Source: Chamaelirium japonicum (lineage: Eukaryota; Streptophyta; Magnoliopsida; Liliales; Melanthiaceae). Taken from it: a DNA stretch of 64,000 nucleotides. A program made the translations under genes and the position numbers. The stretch spans positions 90,008,039 to 90,072,038 of the forward strand of contig OX393549.1 in NCBI GenBank assembly GCA_947650365.1, in the 5' to 3' direction. Positions 1-11,847 of the stretch are shown here, piece by piece; position 1 is the stretch's first letter, and every line of letters begins with the position of its first letter. Under the pieces are notes generated by a model. That model saw only the letters and a list, made by a program, of their open reading frames with translations. It had not been told where the DNA came from and did not search any database.

Positions 1-98
1 TGCGTGCGGCATCGCACCGCAGCCGTCTGATGCACTGCTACGTGCATCGCATGCACGCAGCGCGTGCATCAGACGACTGCGGTGTGATGCCGCACGCA
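1..98. repeat. Inverted repeat (end of a foldback element)
   Basis: The first 34 bases (TGCGTGCGGCATCGCACCGC onward) recur as a reverse complement at 65-98 with two mismatches, leaving a loop of about 30 bases. After a short spacer a CCCC/TATA junction opens the (TA)n tract. This looks like a small foldback element, or the right end of a larger one cut by the window edge. No coding potential. Confidence 0.6.
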
Positions 99-121
99 CC
101 GCATGCCGCATTTTAGCATAC

Positions 122-303
<182 letters not shown>

Positions 304-305
304 GA

Positions 306-572
306 GGAGGGATACTCTTACTCATATAGTTACCTATGATCTGGGCCGTCCATTAGATCCCGACATACGATTGGGATTAGATGGGGAGTTAAAGCAATGG
401 TGTCCGCATTAAATGCGGGCTTTTAATACGGGCTTTTAATATGGGCATTTAATACGGACAATATTGTTTTAACTCCCCATCTTATCCGAACCGTACGTCG
501 GGATCTAATGGATGGCCCGGATCATACGTAACCATATGAGTAAGAGGCCATGAGTAAGAGTATCCCTCCCCT
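306..572. mobile_element. Foldback MITE, family A copy 1
   Basis: Starts GAGGAGGGATACTCTTACTC and ends with the reverse complement, GAGTAAGAGTATCCCTCCCC. The arms pair over most of the length (for example GTCCATTAGATCCCGAC against GTCGGGATCTAATGGATGG) around a centre of GGGCTTTTAATACGGGC repeats. No coding capacity. It sits between (TA)n tracts, so any TA target duplication cannot be told from the microsatellite. Confidence 0.75.
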
Positions 573-590
573 ATATATATATATATATAT

Positions 591-868
591 AGGGGAGGGA
601 TACTCTTACTCATGGCCTCTTACTCATATGGTTACCTATGATCCGGGTCGTTCATTAGATCCCGACGTACGGTTCAGATTAGATGGGAAGTTAAAGCAAT
701 GGTGTCCGCATTAACTGCGGGTTTTTAAAAGCCCATATTAAAAGCCCGCATTTAATGCAGACACCATTGCTTTAATTCCCCATCTAATCTGAACCATACA
801 TCGGGATCTAATGGATGGCTCGGATCATAGGTAACTATATGGCATCTAATGGATGACCCGGATCAAAT
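591..868. mobile_element. Foldback MITE, family A copy 2 (right end decayed)
   Basis: Second copy of the 306-572 family, separated from it by only about 18 bp of TA. The left end GGGGAGGGATACTCTTACTC and the GATCCGGGTC/TTAGATCCCGACGTACGG blocks match copy 1. The right arm keeps CATCGGGATCTAATGGATGG but then breaks off, with a short duplicated ATCTAATGGATG block at 845-856. No ORF of its own. Confidence 0.7.
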
Positions 869-937
869 TCCAAAACTTCTAGGGGGGTCAAACGCAGCTT
901 ATTTTCTCCTACTGCAACTCACAGCTCAACGTAACAG

Positions 938-2001
<1,064 letters not shown>

Positions 2002-2053
2002 GAATTGATCACATATGAGACTTCCGGCACTGGGATTTTGCGGGATAGTTCTG

Positions 2054-2212
<159 letters not shown>

Positions 2213-2640
2213 GGCATGAATCCCAACCGATTGAGTATTATAAAAGAAATTCAAGAGAAGAAGGAAAGAAAAGAAAGTAAGGATGGAATACGACATCTTT
2301 CTACTTGACATTGTCCAAAGTTTAAACAACTCCAATGTTTGTTGGATAGTAGCATCCTCTAAGTTGGTCTTGTTATTAAAAGAGCAGGTTGTTGCACTCT
2401 TTACAAATACACCCAACATACAGCTATGGATAGAGTGACTTAGACCTTAGTTCCTTTCTTCTGCCAAACCATCAAGATAGAGTTCTGATGTTCCTTGTGA
2501 ATGGACATAATTGTCGGATGGGTTCTTTTCCTCAAATTTGATGTTTGAAAACATATTGTAGTATCAAGTACAAGCTACCTAACTATGTAGTTTATGCCTC
2601 AAATCAATAATACATATTTCTCTACTATTTTTTCACATTC
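2213..2640. other. Unassigned non-coding stretch
   Basis: AT-rich sequence without a convincing ORF, RNA gene or terminal repeat. The start of the LTR-like region downstream is not defined and may lie inside this stretch. Confidence 0.4.
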
Positions 2641-4255
2641 CAATATAGAAAAATAGTAGATATCATCGTCTCCCCACCAAAGGACTCCGAAGATGATCGT
2701 AACTCCGATTTGTGTTGCCACTGAGAACCACAACAAGGTAGCCTTATAGAAGCCATCGACGTGCTTACAACGTGTCTATCAGAAGCTCGCCCTATGCAAA
2801 GCACTCAGATACAACGTGTCCGTATAAAACCAATAAGAATCTCGCACGCAGAAACCAACGGATGGTGCTCGATGGCAGTATGAGGAAGCTAAACAAAAAA
2901 GGTTAACAAAGTCGTGCTCGGCCTTCGTGAGCGAGAGCGAGCTCGAACGGTGATAGAAGGAGATCTAATGATGGACTCCGACGCTAGGACAAAATAGCCA
3001 CCGTGGAGCCTGACAACAACATCAGTTGGAAGCTTGCTGGAAGAGGTCGACCTCCGCAACAGGAAGGTTTCTAATCATGACGGTCATCTTGGCGAGCTAG
3101 CCTGAGGTGTACATCGATCAGCAAGACATCAACAGGGAGCTCACCCAGAGCGGTCGTAGCTCGACCACTGCAGGAGGCTCGCCTTACGTGATGCCAGCAT
3201 GACTTCATCAGAGAGCTCGCTCGAAGCAACTATAGCTCGACCAATGTAGCGATCTTACCTAAGGTGACATTGACATGGAGGTCACCCAGAGAAGTCATAG
3301 TTTGGCCCCCACGGTAAGCTCAATTTCGAGAAGTCTACTGCTATCGCTGCATCGAGAGCTTTGAAACCCAACCACTACGAGGAGCTCTCCTAAGTTGGTA
3401 GGCCACATGTTCAACACCAGAAGATGACATTTCTTGAGCATGTCGGTATCAACCCACCGACGACACTCAAAAATTGATTAACGGTTCTCCCTCTCCCTCC
3501 ACAAAACGACACGCAACTTGACATGAGGTCAGAGGGGCGGTACACTCTATTCCAACCCGATGCGGTCTCCTGGCGACCACATAGGTGAGCACCCCCTGTG
3601 CTTACCCAATGCGGCCACCTGGCGACCACATGGATGAGAACGCTCTACTCCAACCCGATGCGACCACCTGGTGACCGCATGGGTGAGCATTCCCTGTGCC
3701 AACCCGATGCGGCCAGACGACCACATGGATGAGCACGCTCTACTCCAACTCGATCCATCCACCTAGCGACCACATGGGTGATCACGCCCTGCGCCAACCC
3801 GATGTGGCTACTTGGCGACCACATGGGTGAGCACGCCTTGCCCAACCCGATGCAGCCACTGGCAACCACATGAGTGAGCACGCATTGCTCCAACCTGATG
3901 CGGCCACCTAATGATCACACGGGTGGGCACGTTGGTGAAACGTGTCGACCCCTCCTCCTTCCCCAAGTCCTATAAAAGCACCACCCGGAGCCTCTGGAAA
4001 CATATTGGTTGGATCTCAGTGAGAAAAACTATTATTCTTATTCACTAGTGTCGCTTTGCTCTTCCTCTCTTTATTTTTCATCATCCTTTACTGACTTGAT
4101 CGTCGGAGGATCTGCGCTCCAAATGGAGCCGGCCTTTTTTGACTATTTGTCTTGTTGTAGGTTGATTCCCACGATCAAGAAGTCCGAAGTGCTCGCTCGT
4201 GGTTACCCTGGCCTCCGCGGCAGACGTCGTCCACCTCGAGAGTGTTTGTAGTCGA
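2641..4255 (+). repeat. Decayed LTR-like sequence (probable Ty3/gypsy)
   Basis: Non-coding region with LTR character. It has diffuse GAGCTCGCC/GCTCGACC repetition at 3050-3300, a tandem block at 3553-3935 and a TATA-like TATAAAAGCACC at 3971. ACTTGATCGTCGGAGG follows at about 4093, a form common near the ends of long gypsy LTRs. I found no matching second LTR, so it is a solo or truncated remnant. Lineage is uncertain. Confidence 0.4.
3553..3935. repeat. Imperfect tandem repeat, unit about 50-60 bp
   Basis: About seven diverged units built on CAACCCGATGCGGCCACC, GCGACCACATGGGTGAGCAC and CTCTACTC/CCCTGTGC. Short minus-strand ORFs here (CGRQVAASG-type repeats) are by-products of the repeat. 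It sits just upstream of the TATA-like box of the LTR-like region. Confidence 0.75.
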
Positions 4256-4761
4256 TCCCCCAAACAATATTTACATAGATCCCCGTGATAATTTTAGATT
4301 TCTAGATAAACCTTGGCCTTTTTTTTCCTAAACTTTGCTTCCAAAACTTCCTCTGTTAGGTTATGCCCTAAGATACAAATCCATACTTGGTGCAAAAAAT
4401 TCTCTAATGGCAAATGAACCCACAAACAGGTGGAGCCCCTTGAGGATTCTGCAAGCATCCAGACATTGGGGCAGAGACACAAAGTGGGCAATTATCAGAT
4501 GCTAAGGTGCATCCAGATCGATCAGAATCCCCACCACTGCGTGCATCTTCCGCCGTCCAGCCAGAATCAGGTGGCTGGAGAGCCTCCGCGACACATTAGG
4601 AACACCACTTTGCAGTGATTAGGACAGCGCAGCAGCCTCCTGCAGTTGTGAGATCATTGGATGCACCCAAACCTTGAATGTTAAACCGAGGAAGGGAAAA
4701 GCACATCTTTAAGACCTTGAGTGATTGAATGAAACTAAGTATATTTAATATATTAATTCTA
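4256..4761. other. Unassigned non-coding stretch
   Basis: Interrupted short ORFs only. No recognisable domain, RNA gene or repeat end. Confidence 0.4.
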
Positions 4762-5792
4762 GGGCAAATTATAAAAATACCCCCTTAACTATACACTCAA
4801 TTTCACTTTGGTCCCTCAAGCTCTCTTCTTTTTTTGGTACATTTCAGAGGGGAGGTCACAAACGGACCTCCGGGAGGCTCCACATGTCGGCGCAGCATAG
4901 GAAACCACCAGTAGGTGGGGAAAGACGATCGCCGTCAGGCGGGATACAGACAAAGGTGCCACAACTGGCACACCTACAGAGACCGCCATTAGACGGTGGC
5001 ACATAGATCACAACAAAGGGGAGGGCGCCTCCACCGGCGCCACATATACCACGGCCTATCGGCCACAAACCCAAGAGACACGGGCTAAAACAACAAACAA
5101 AAAAAAAAACCAAAATTGGCGACCCATCGCCATCTCCAGCAGATCGACTCTTTCATATCGGAGTCGCAACCACCGCCGCTCCGCCATCGACCGCCACCGT
5201 CGCCACCATCCACTAGGAGACCGCCCGTCAAGCCGAGGAGGCATCCTGAAAAGCCACCGGCGGAGAACCTCACATCAGGGTCAAAATCCGACCATCCCGC
5301 AGCCCTCGACAGGAAAACGGACTCCGACGTCGAGCGCGAGACTGATAGCCAACCGCGGGCGGGGGGGGATCCACGACTCCAGCGCGACAAATCCCAAAAT
5401 CGCCGACCTCCGGAGTAGCCCCTATTCACAGGGGGAAAGAAAAGCGGCCAAATCCTACCCCCAAGCTGCGCGGACCCATCTCCCGGCCTCCCCGGAGCCG
5501 CCGGTGGCGGCCGAGGAGGCCGAGGTCAAGGCCAGAAGAAAACCCTAACCTTGGAGGAAAGTGGGGGAGAAGTCGGTTTATTTGGAGCCTATCCAAGCCC
5601 CCCTTTGGTCCCTCAAGCTCTATGATGAACAACTCCCCCCCACCCCAAATGTTTTTTGCTGCACAATCCTCCTCCGCTAGACCGGGGGGGGGGGGGGGGG
5701 GGGGGAGCATATTGTACAAACTAGAACTTGATGGACCAAGGTGAAGGGATAAGGTGAAGGTATAGCTTAGGAGGTCTTTTTATAATTTTCCC
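4762..5792. mobile_element. Mutator-like non-autonomous element with GC-rich cargo (Pack-MULE-like)
   Basis: Left end GGGCAAATTATAAAAATACC; right end the inverse, …CTTTTTATAATTTTCCC. TTTGGTCCCTCAAGCTCT, seen at the left subterminus, recurs in the same orientation near 5600, and the right subterminus carries an inverted, diverged version. The termini resemble the MITE at 35763-36107, which has a 9-bp duplication. Flanks here (TTAATTCTA and TTTTTCCTA) match at 6 of 9 bases, so the duplication is decayed. The interior (about 4850-5550) is far more GC-rich than the flanks and looks like exon or UTR sequence on the minus strand (114-aa frame, 5085-5429). I cannot identify a source gene. Confidence 0.55.
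5684..5705. repeat. Poly(G), 22 bases
   Basis: Uninterrupted run of G inside the Mutator-like element. It could form a quadruplex or be a sequencing or assembly artefact. Confidence 0.9.
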
Positions 5793-5858
5793 TTTTTCCT
5801 AATGGTAGGCACATAGTCGGCAAGACAGGTTTTAAAGCTATGCATTAGAGAGCTTTTA

Positions 5859-6152
5859 AGGCTATGTTCTTTTCCTGGGACTTGCAACTCCTATTTTGGG
5901 CCCATTCATATGACTTCACCATACACGGAGATTATATGTTTGTTTGCTCCCTACGATGTGAAAGCTCACCTTTGTGGAATTTCATTTCTCAAGCAACACA
6001 TAAGAGTTATAAATTCCACTGTACCTGAACCTCCCCCATCCTCATGGAAATACCATATTACCATGGTAACTGGTGGCTATGTAAGAATGAGGGAATGAAC
6101 CCAATTCCTGGGAGTTGCAAGTCCTTGGAAAAGGATACAGCCTTTTGTTTAG
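5859..6152. mobile_element. MITE with about 45-bp inverted ends
   Basis: GGCTATGTTCTTTTCCTGGG followed by ACTTGCAACTCC at the left is matched by GGGAGTTGCAAGTCCTTGG and AAAAGGATACAGCC at the right. The centre has no ORF. A short deleted relative occurs at 40878-40920. I could not settle the target duplication, so the superfamily is open (hAT or Mutator). Confidence 0.6.
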
Positions 6153-6378
6153 AAATAGCTCTGAAAGGTGGCTGTGACCCACAATTATACTCCACTCCAC
6201 ACACACATACACATAAAATTTGATAGACCAATCATGGGAGGACCTGATAGGTTCCACCAACTAGTTCCATGACCACATTTTATTATGAGGAAATTGACGC
6301 CCAGTCCATAAAACAGTTCTTCTTTAGCATTAACGGTATCTAATGTTTGCCTTTAGCGTTAAGTCGCTTCCCAATTAT

Positions 6379-7085
6379 TGTTGAATGATTGATCATTATA
6401 GAGCATTCGGGCAGAAGCTTTTTGGATTTCGCCCGAGTGACTCACCCAGCCTCGCTTGGGCAAACCGCTTCGCAGCCCATCTCCTGGAAACTATAGCAAA
6501 CTCGTCTGGGCGAACTAGCACCAGGTCCTTAGGAAGAACACATGCCGCCTTCGCCCAAGCGAGCTCTTCGAGTCGCTCAGGTGAGTTCAGGCCTGGAAGC
6601 ATCCCGAGGCCGTGTCCTTTTGACTTTTGGACTCGATTTCGAACAATTGGATTGGGTTCTTTGGTGAAGATCATTTGTAAACCTATTCCTCTATATATAG
6701 GCCGGAGGTCTAGGGTTTATCATGTGAGTCTCTGGGAAACTCTTGGGAGGTGAAACACTGTTTCTTGAGAGGTAGGCTTGGTGAGGTCTCTTGAGAGAGA
6801 AAGTGCCCTAGGTGGAGGGCTATTCTCGTTGAAGTTGGGCGATAGCTTGTAACTTCTTTGGTTCTCCATTATAGTGGATCATCTGATCGTCCTTGTCCAT
6901 AGTTTTCTCTCGCAAGGGTTTTCACGTAAAATACATGCCTCTTCTCTGTGGTTTGTTTTATGCTTTTGTTTCTATTTTTTTATTGTTTATGTTCATGCAT
7001 GATACTTCTAGTGCTTTGTGCTTTATGGTTGTTTGTTCTGCATTGATCCGTGGAGGATCGTTTTGTGATTTGATCTTTGTGGACC
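6379..7085 (+). repeat. Ty1/copia LTR remnant
   Basis: Starts TGTTGAATGATTG, has a TATA box (CTATATATAGG near 6691) followed by GGTCTAGGGTTT, and then a GTGGATCAT/TTTTCTCTCGCAAGG/TTTTCACGTAAA order typical of copia LTR R-U5 regions. No primer-binding site or coding region follows, so it is a solo or truncated LTR. It seems cut at its right end by the next LTR-like sequence. Confidence 0.5.
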
Positions 7086-7909
7086 TGTAATAACCCTGAT
7101 TTATTTTTTTTATTTTAATATACATAAATAAAACTCTTTTATCAAACATAAACAAAACAAAAGCTGCTCAATTAAAAATCCAGTTCACCATTGACATCAT
7201 ACAGGCCATGAAAAAAATTTAAAAGAGAGCAACATCTTGTAGGTTTAGATCACATACCAACCTTACCAACATGGTTACTCCTAACCACCAGAACAACTTT
7301 TTTTTGTTTATTAAAATTAAAAAATACAATATAAAATGCCTAGTTAAGCCTCAATGGCTTGTTAAATTGAAATGGAGGTTGATAATGGGGAAATTATTAA
7401 AATAAACCACCCAACTCTTCCAATTCCAAGAAAAGGCTATAAATAGGGTCCCACACCAACAAACCTTTCACCATTCCAAAGCCCCCTCACCAAGTAACAA
7501 CCACCCTCTACAAGGACCCCACCACCCCCTCACAAGACCGCCCGAACCACCAACCGCCGCCGGCCGCCTCTCGTCGCCAATTGACCACCGCCTGTTACCG
7601 GCCGCCAGACCACCACCACCGCCGCCGACCTCTCCACCCCGCCGGTAAGCCCACCCCACCGAAGTTTGGGTCGAAGCCCATTTTGTTTTAGACATAGATA
7701 ATTTGGGCCAAATGAGCCTAAACCCATGTACTGTACACCATAGAATTTGGGTCAAATGGGTTAAAAGCCCATTTATTAGGCATGGATGATTCAATATGAG
7801 TGAGTCAAAACCCATCACATATTCATAGTCGTCGGGCCGAAGCCCATTACTGTAACCAAAATAAATAGGTTGAGCCCAATTCTATTCTGTAGGCAACCCA
7901 CCGCAACCT
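7086..7909 (+). repeat. LTR-like sequence (probable Ty3/gypsy)
   Basis: Begins TGTAATAACCCTGA. There is a TATA-like GGCTATAAATAGGG at about 7435, a C-rich leader (CCACCGCC-type) and repeated GGGCCGAAGCCCATT/GGGTCGAAGCCCATTT blocks near 7670 and 7830. This is the usual look of long gypsy LTRs of the Tekay/Del kind. No partner LTR is seen and later insertions interrupt it. The true right end may lie near 10440. Confidence 0.4.
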
Positions 7910-7918
7910 AATTCATTA

Positions 7919-8284
7919 GAGAAATGCTATTCAGCCCGAAGGTTTGTACCAATTTCGCCGCCCCAATTGACATGGCAGCGTGCAATGGTGGCTGAAACCC
8001 ATTAGCGATTTTAAAATCTTTAACAGCACCAGTTGCACGCTGCCACGTCAATCGAGCCAGTGAAATCGGAAAAACATTCGGGCTGAATAGCATTTCTCTT
8101 TTTTTTGGTAATCCAAACAAGGTCAATACATCATGACTTGTAGGTCCTCCGATATGAGGCCATCAACAAGATTGGGAAGAACAATCTCCCAATACCCTTC
8201 CAACCCGTACATCCGAGCTTCCCTACCTAGCCAGTTAGCTGCATTGTTCGCCGTACACTAAATCTTCCGGACTGAATAGCATCT
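7919..8284. mobile_element. MITE (GAGAAATGCTATTCAGCC ends) carrying a LINE insertion
   Basis: GAGAAATGCTATTCAGCCCG at the left is mirrored by CGGGCTGAATAGCATTTCTC ending at 8098. A third, diverged copy of the right end (CCGGACTGAATAGCATCTGTC) ends at 8284, on the far side of a LINE tail. Another member of the same family lies at 43270-43458 with a 9-bp duplication, suggesting a Mutator-type MITE. The flanks of this copy no longer match. Confidence 0.6.
8099..8264 (-). mobile_element. 5'-truncated LINE, 3' end of ORF2
   Basis: On the minus strand the frame reads ANNAANWLGREARMYG and continues to VMMY before a TGA stop. This is the C-terminal part of the RNase H domain in plant LINEs, where N/D-x-AA-N/D-x-LA-REA is usual. 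It is followed by a poly(A) tail, seen as T(8) at 8099-8106. It is flanked by two copies of the MITE right end (about 8077-8098 and 8265-8284), which act as a roughly 20-bp target duplication. Confidence 0.6.
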
Positions 8285-8835
8285 GTCGATTCATTATAAA
8301 GGCCTTATAGATTTGTGGCAATGAGCCTGATCTAATGATTTCAGTAAGAACACAGGAAAAAATGGACCTAAAACTTAGGATTAACTATCAAAGTGAAATT
8401 ACCCTTTTACCCTTATAGAATAATTAGGTCCTAAGTTCATCAATTGGACTCCAAATTCAATTCCATTGCAGCCACTGGCTTGTGGCATCAAGTTTGACAG
8501 GTAGAAAAGGTAAATTATAAATTTACCTTGGAACCAATCTTTTTAAATAATTATCATTATACCCATAGCCACTGTTAGAATCATAACCTGGCCAATCAAA
8601 TTTTGAATTGAGTTTTGATTGGGGCTATGGACTAGTAACATGCCCTTCTACAACCCTATAATAAAATATGAAAAATAAATAAATAAATATTAGCCATATA
8701 AGTTAATATGCATTCTATTATGATTATAATATTCAGGAAGTTGTTGCAAACCACGGGACTCGCAGCCTTTATCAAGTCACCACGAACTCAAGTAGGGGAG
8801 TCATCCAAGATTTTCAGTTAATTATATATTATTTT
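8285..8835. other. Unassigned AT-rich stretch
   Basis: No ORF or repeat end recognised. It may be interior sequence of the LTR that began at 7086. Confidence 0.35.
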
Positions 8836-8883
8836 TGTAACATCCGCCCCAAACACACAAGATATTGTCTGTTTTTTCTGCCC

Positions 8884-8955
8884 GCACGAGCACTTCCTAG
8901 GGTGGTCACCCATCCTAGTACTACTCTCGCCCGAGCACGTAACTACGAAGTTCTT
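8884..8955 (-). other. 5S rRNA-like segment in Cassandra LTR
   Basis: The reverse complement contains GAGAGTAGTACTAGGATGGG followed by TGACC, matching the 3' two thirds of plant 5S rRNA including the box C region. The box A region is damaged (AGTTACGTGC for AGTTAAGCGTGC). It is part of a retroelement LTR, not a functional 5S gene, since the 5' end of 5S rRNA is missing. Confidence 0.75.
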
Positions 8956-9289
8956 ACGAAATCCATAGCAGCGCACTGTTTTAAAACGTGTCTTCTATAT
9001 TTGGAAAGAAAAATTATATAAGTAACTCAGGATCTCCTTCTCTCCAGGCGATGTGGGGCTAACTCATGGCCTTGTACACCTCACCTCACCTCATCCATCT
9101 TGGCATCCCAGCCTCAGGAGTCTTGGCTCTTGGCTCTTGGCTATTGAATCTTGGTCATTACAATCCACCCCTCTTAGGGCTACACATCCTCGTGTAGGGT
9201 TAGACCCCCCATCCCGAGGTGAATCGGTTCTGATACCATTTTATAACATCCGCCCCAAACACACAAGATATTGTCCGCTTTGCCCTTGC

Positions 9290-9365
9290 TCGCACGAGCA
9301 CTTCCCAGGGTGGTCGCCCATCCTAATACTACTCTCACCCGAGCACGCTTAACTACGGAGTTCTT
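9290..9365 (-). other. 5S rRNA-like segment in second Cassandra LTR
   Basis: The reverse complement reads AACTCCGTAGTTAAGCGTGC then TCGGGTGAGAGTAGTATTAG. It keeps an intact box A (AGTTAAGCGTGC) and most of box C, so it is closer to real plant 5S rRNA than the copy at 8884. It may retain an internal RNA polymerase III promoter. Confidence 0.75.
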
Positions 9366-9399
9366 ACGAAATCCGTAGCAGCGCAAGGTTTTAAAATGA

Positions 9400-9682
9400 G
9401 AAACGATCCTTATATGTATGTTGAGACCTCATCTCAATACCTGGGTTTTGGGATTGAGGAAATCTCATATGGTAAGAGCTGAACCGTACACTCACCTGCG
9501 GGGTGTGGTCCCCACACATCTATCATCCACGTGACAAGGACCACAAAACGATTGACCTGCATGTGAGAGGGAGTGTTGGAAGATTAGTCCCACCTCGGTA
9601 AAATAGAGGGTGGAAACGATTCTTATATGTATGTTGAGACCTCATCTCAATACCTAGGTCTTGGGATTGAGGAAATCTCACA
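9400..9682 (+). mobile_element. TRIM retrotransposon with truncated 5' LTR
   Basis: A 109-bp LTR, TGTTGGAAGATTAGTCCCAC to AATCTCACA (9574-9682), recurs in part at 9400-9468 (GAAACGATCCTTATATGTATG onward). Between them are only about 104 bp: a TGGTAAGAGC primer-binding-site-like sequence at 9470 (one variant of TGGTATCAGAGC) and a purine-rich GTGAGAGGGAG just before the right LTR. No coding region. The 5' part of the left LTR is missing, replaced by the Cassandra LTR. Confidence 0.65.
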
Positions 9683-10439
9683 ATTACTAGAATTATGATT
9701 GTTCCAACATTAATTACTGGCATATAATATGGAAAGCTAGCCCTGCTAAGTAGTTGAAATGACTATGGTGTGGAGCTTGTCCGGCTGAAGCCAAAATGAC
9801 TCTGGGTGTGGAGTTTACCCGGTTAAGTAGCCGAAATGCCTCCGGGTGTGGGGCTTGCCTGGCTACATCCTGAAAGACCCTAGTATGGGGTGTGCCTAGT
9901 AAACGTATGTGGGTGTGGAGCTTGCTCGGCTGGATCTTAAACGACTCTCGGTCTGATGCTCTGTCCCAGGCCGAGGCCTAAAAGAGTTCTAACTTGTCAA
10001 TTGTTCCATATGTGCAAGTTGGATTAATGTTAGGAATGTTGTTTCTATGACATAAAATAACTCAGAAATAATGTATCATGAACCTACTGGGCCTATGTTG
10101 TTGGGGCTCACCCGCCTCCAGATGAACATGTTGCAGATACTAACCATACAGAAGCTTAGATTAGAACTGAAGGAGAAGACCTAGAAGAAGTTGGAGACCT
10201 AGTTTATGAGCCCTATCTACAAGCAAAATATGGTGGGGAGGAACCTTGAAGAATGATTGAAGAAAGATTTTATATGTAATTTATTTTGTTGGAAAATGGC
10301 AATGTATAGAACCTTTCAATATGAATAAAATGGCTTAGTTTTCTCACTCATTCTCGAGTTGGAAATGTGTGCCAAGGTTGTTCTATTAACACCCTAGTAT
10401 TATGCGGGTTGTTCAAATCCGTAAAATATCAAGGCGTTA
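9683..10439 (+). repeat. LTR-like sequence with short tandem repeats
   Basis: About five diverged units near 9745-9950 are built on GGTGTGGAGCTTG, CCGGCT and GCCGAAATGACTC. The tail runs to AAATATCAAGGCGTTATAAG. It could be the right half of the LTR starting at 7086. No ORF. Confidence 0.35.
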
Positions 10440-11654
<1,215 letters not shown>

Positions 11655-11847
11655 TGTTGTAGCTCGTGTGCCCTGAGCGTGGATTTTCTATATTAACATT
11701 AATAAAGATGACTTTGGTTATTGCTTTAATTAGAATACTACTTTGGTATATGTTAATACACATATAATAAAGGACCCTAGGGAACATAGTAGGCCACTGA
11801 GGTGCATGATGGATCCATGCTTGGGAGACCCAGTGGACCAGTTGTGT

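Larger units (their letters stand above)
8836..9399 (-). mobile_element. Cassandra-type TRIM retrotransposon
   Basis: Two direct repeats begin TGTAACATCCGCCCCAAACA (8836) and TATAACATCCGCCCCAAACA (9242), then ACAAGATATTGTC, a Cassandra signature. Each carries a 5S rRNA-like segment on the minus strand. On that strand the 5' LTR is the 9242-9399 copy. It is followed directly by a primer-binding site, TGGTATCAGAACC (plus-strand 9226-9238), matching initiator tRNA-Met. A short non-coding interior (about 9067-9225) leads to the other LTR, which ends near 9066. The 9242 LTR is truncated at GTTTTAAAA, where a second TRIM begins. Cassandra elements encode no protein. Confidence 0.75.

Noticed and set aside
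3553-3935. CRISPR-like array
   Set aside because: Units are diverged, contiguous and without unique spacers; the context is a plant LTR-like region.
5116-5418. Plus-strand proline-rich 100-aa ORF as a gene
   Set aside because: It lies inside the Mutator-like element's GC-rich cargo, with no promoter, intron structure or recognisable domain.
8884-9365. Genuine 5S rRNA genes
   Set aside because: Only the 3' two thirds match, box A is damaged in one copy, and both lie inside direct repeats with an adjacent tRNA-Met priming site, as in Cassandra LTRs.
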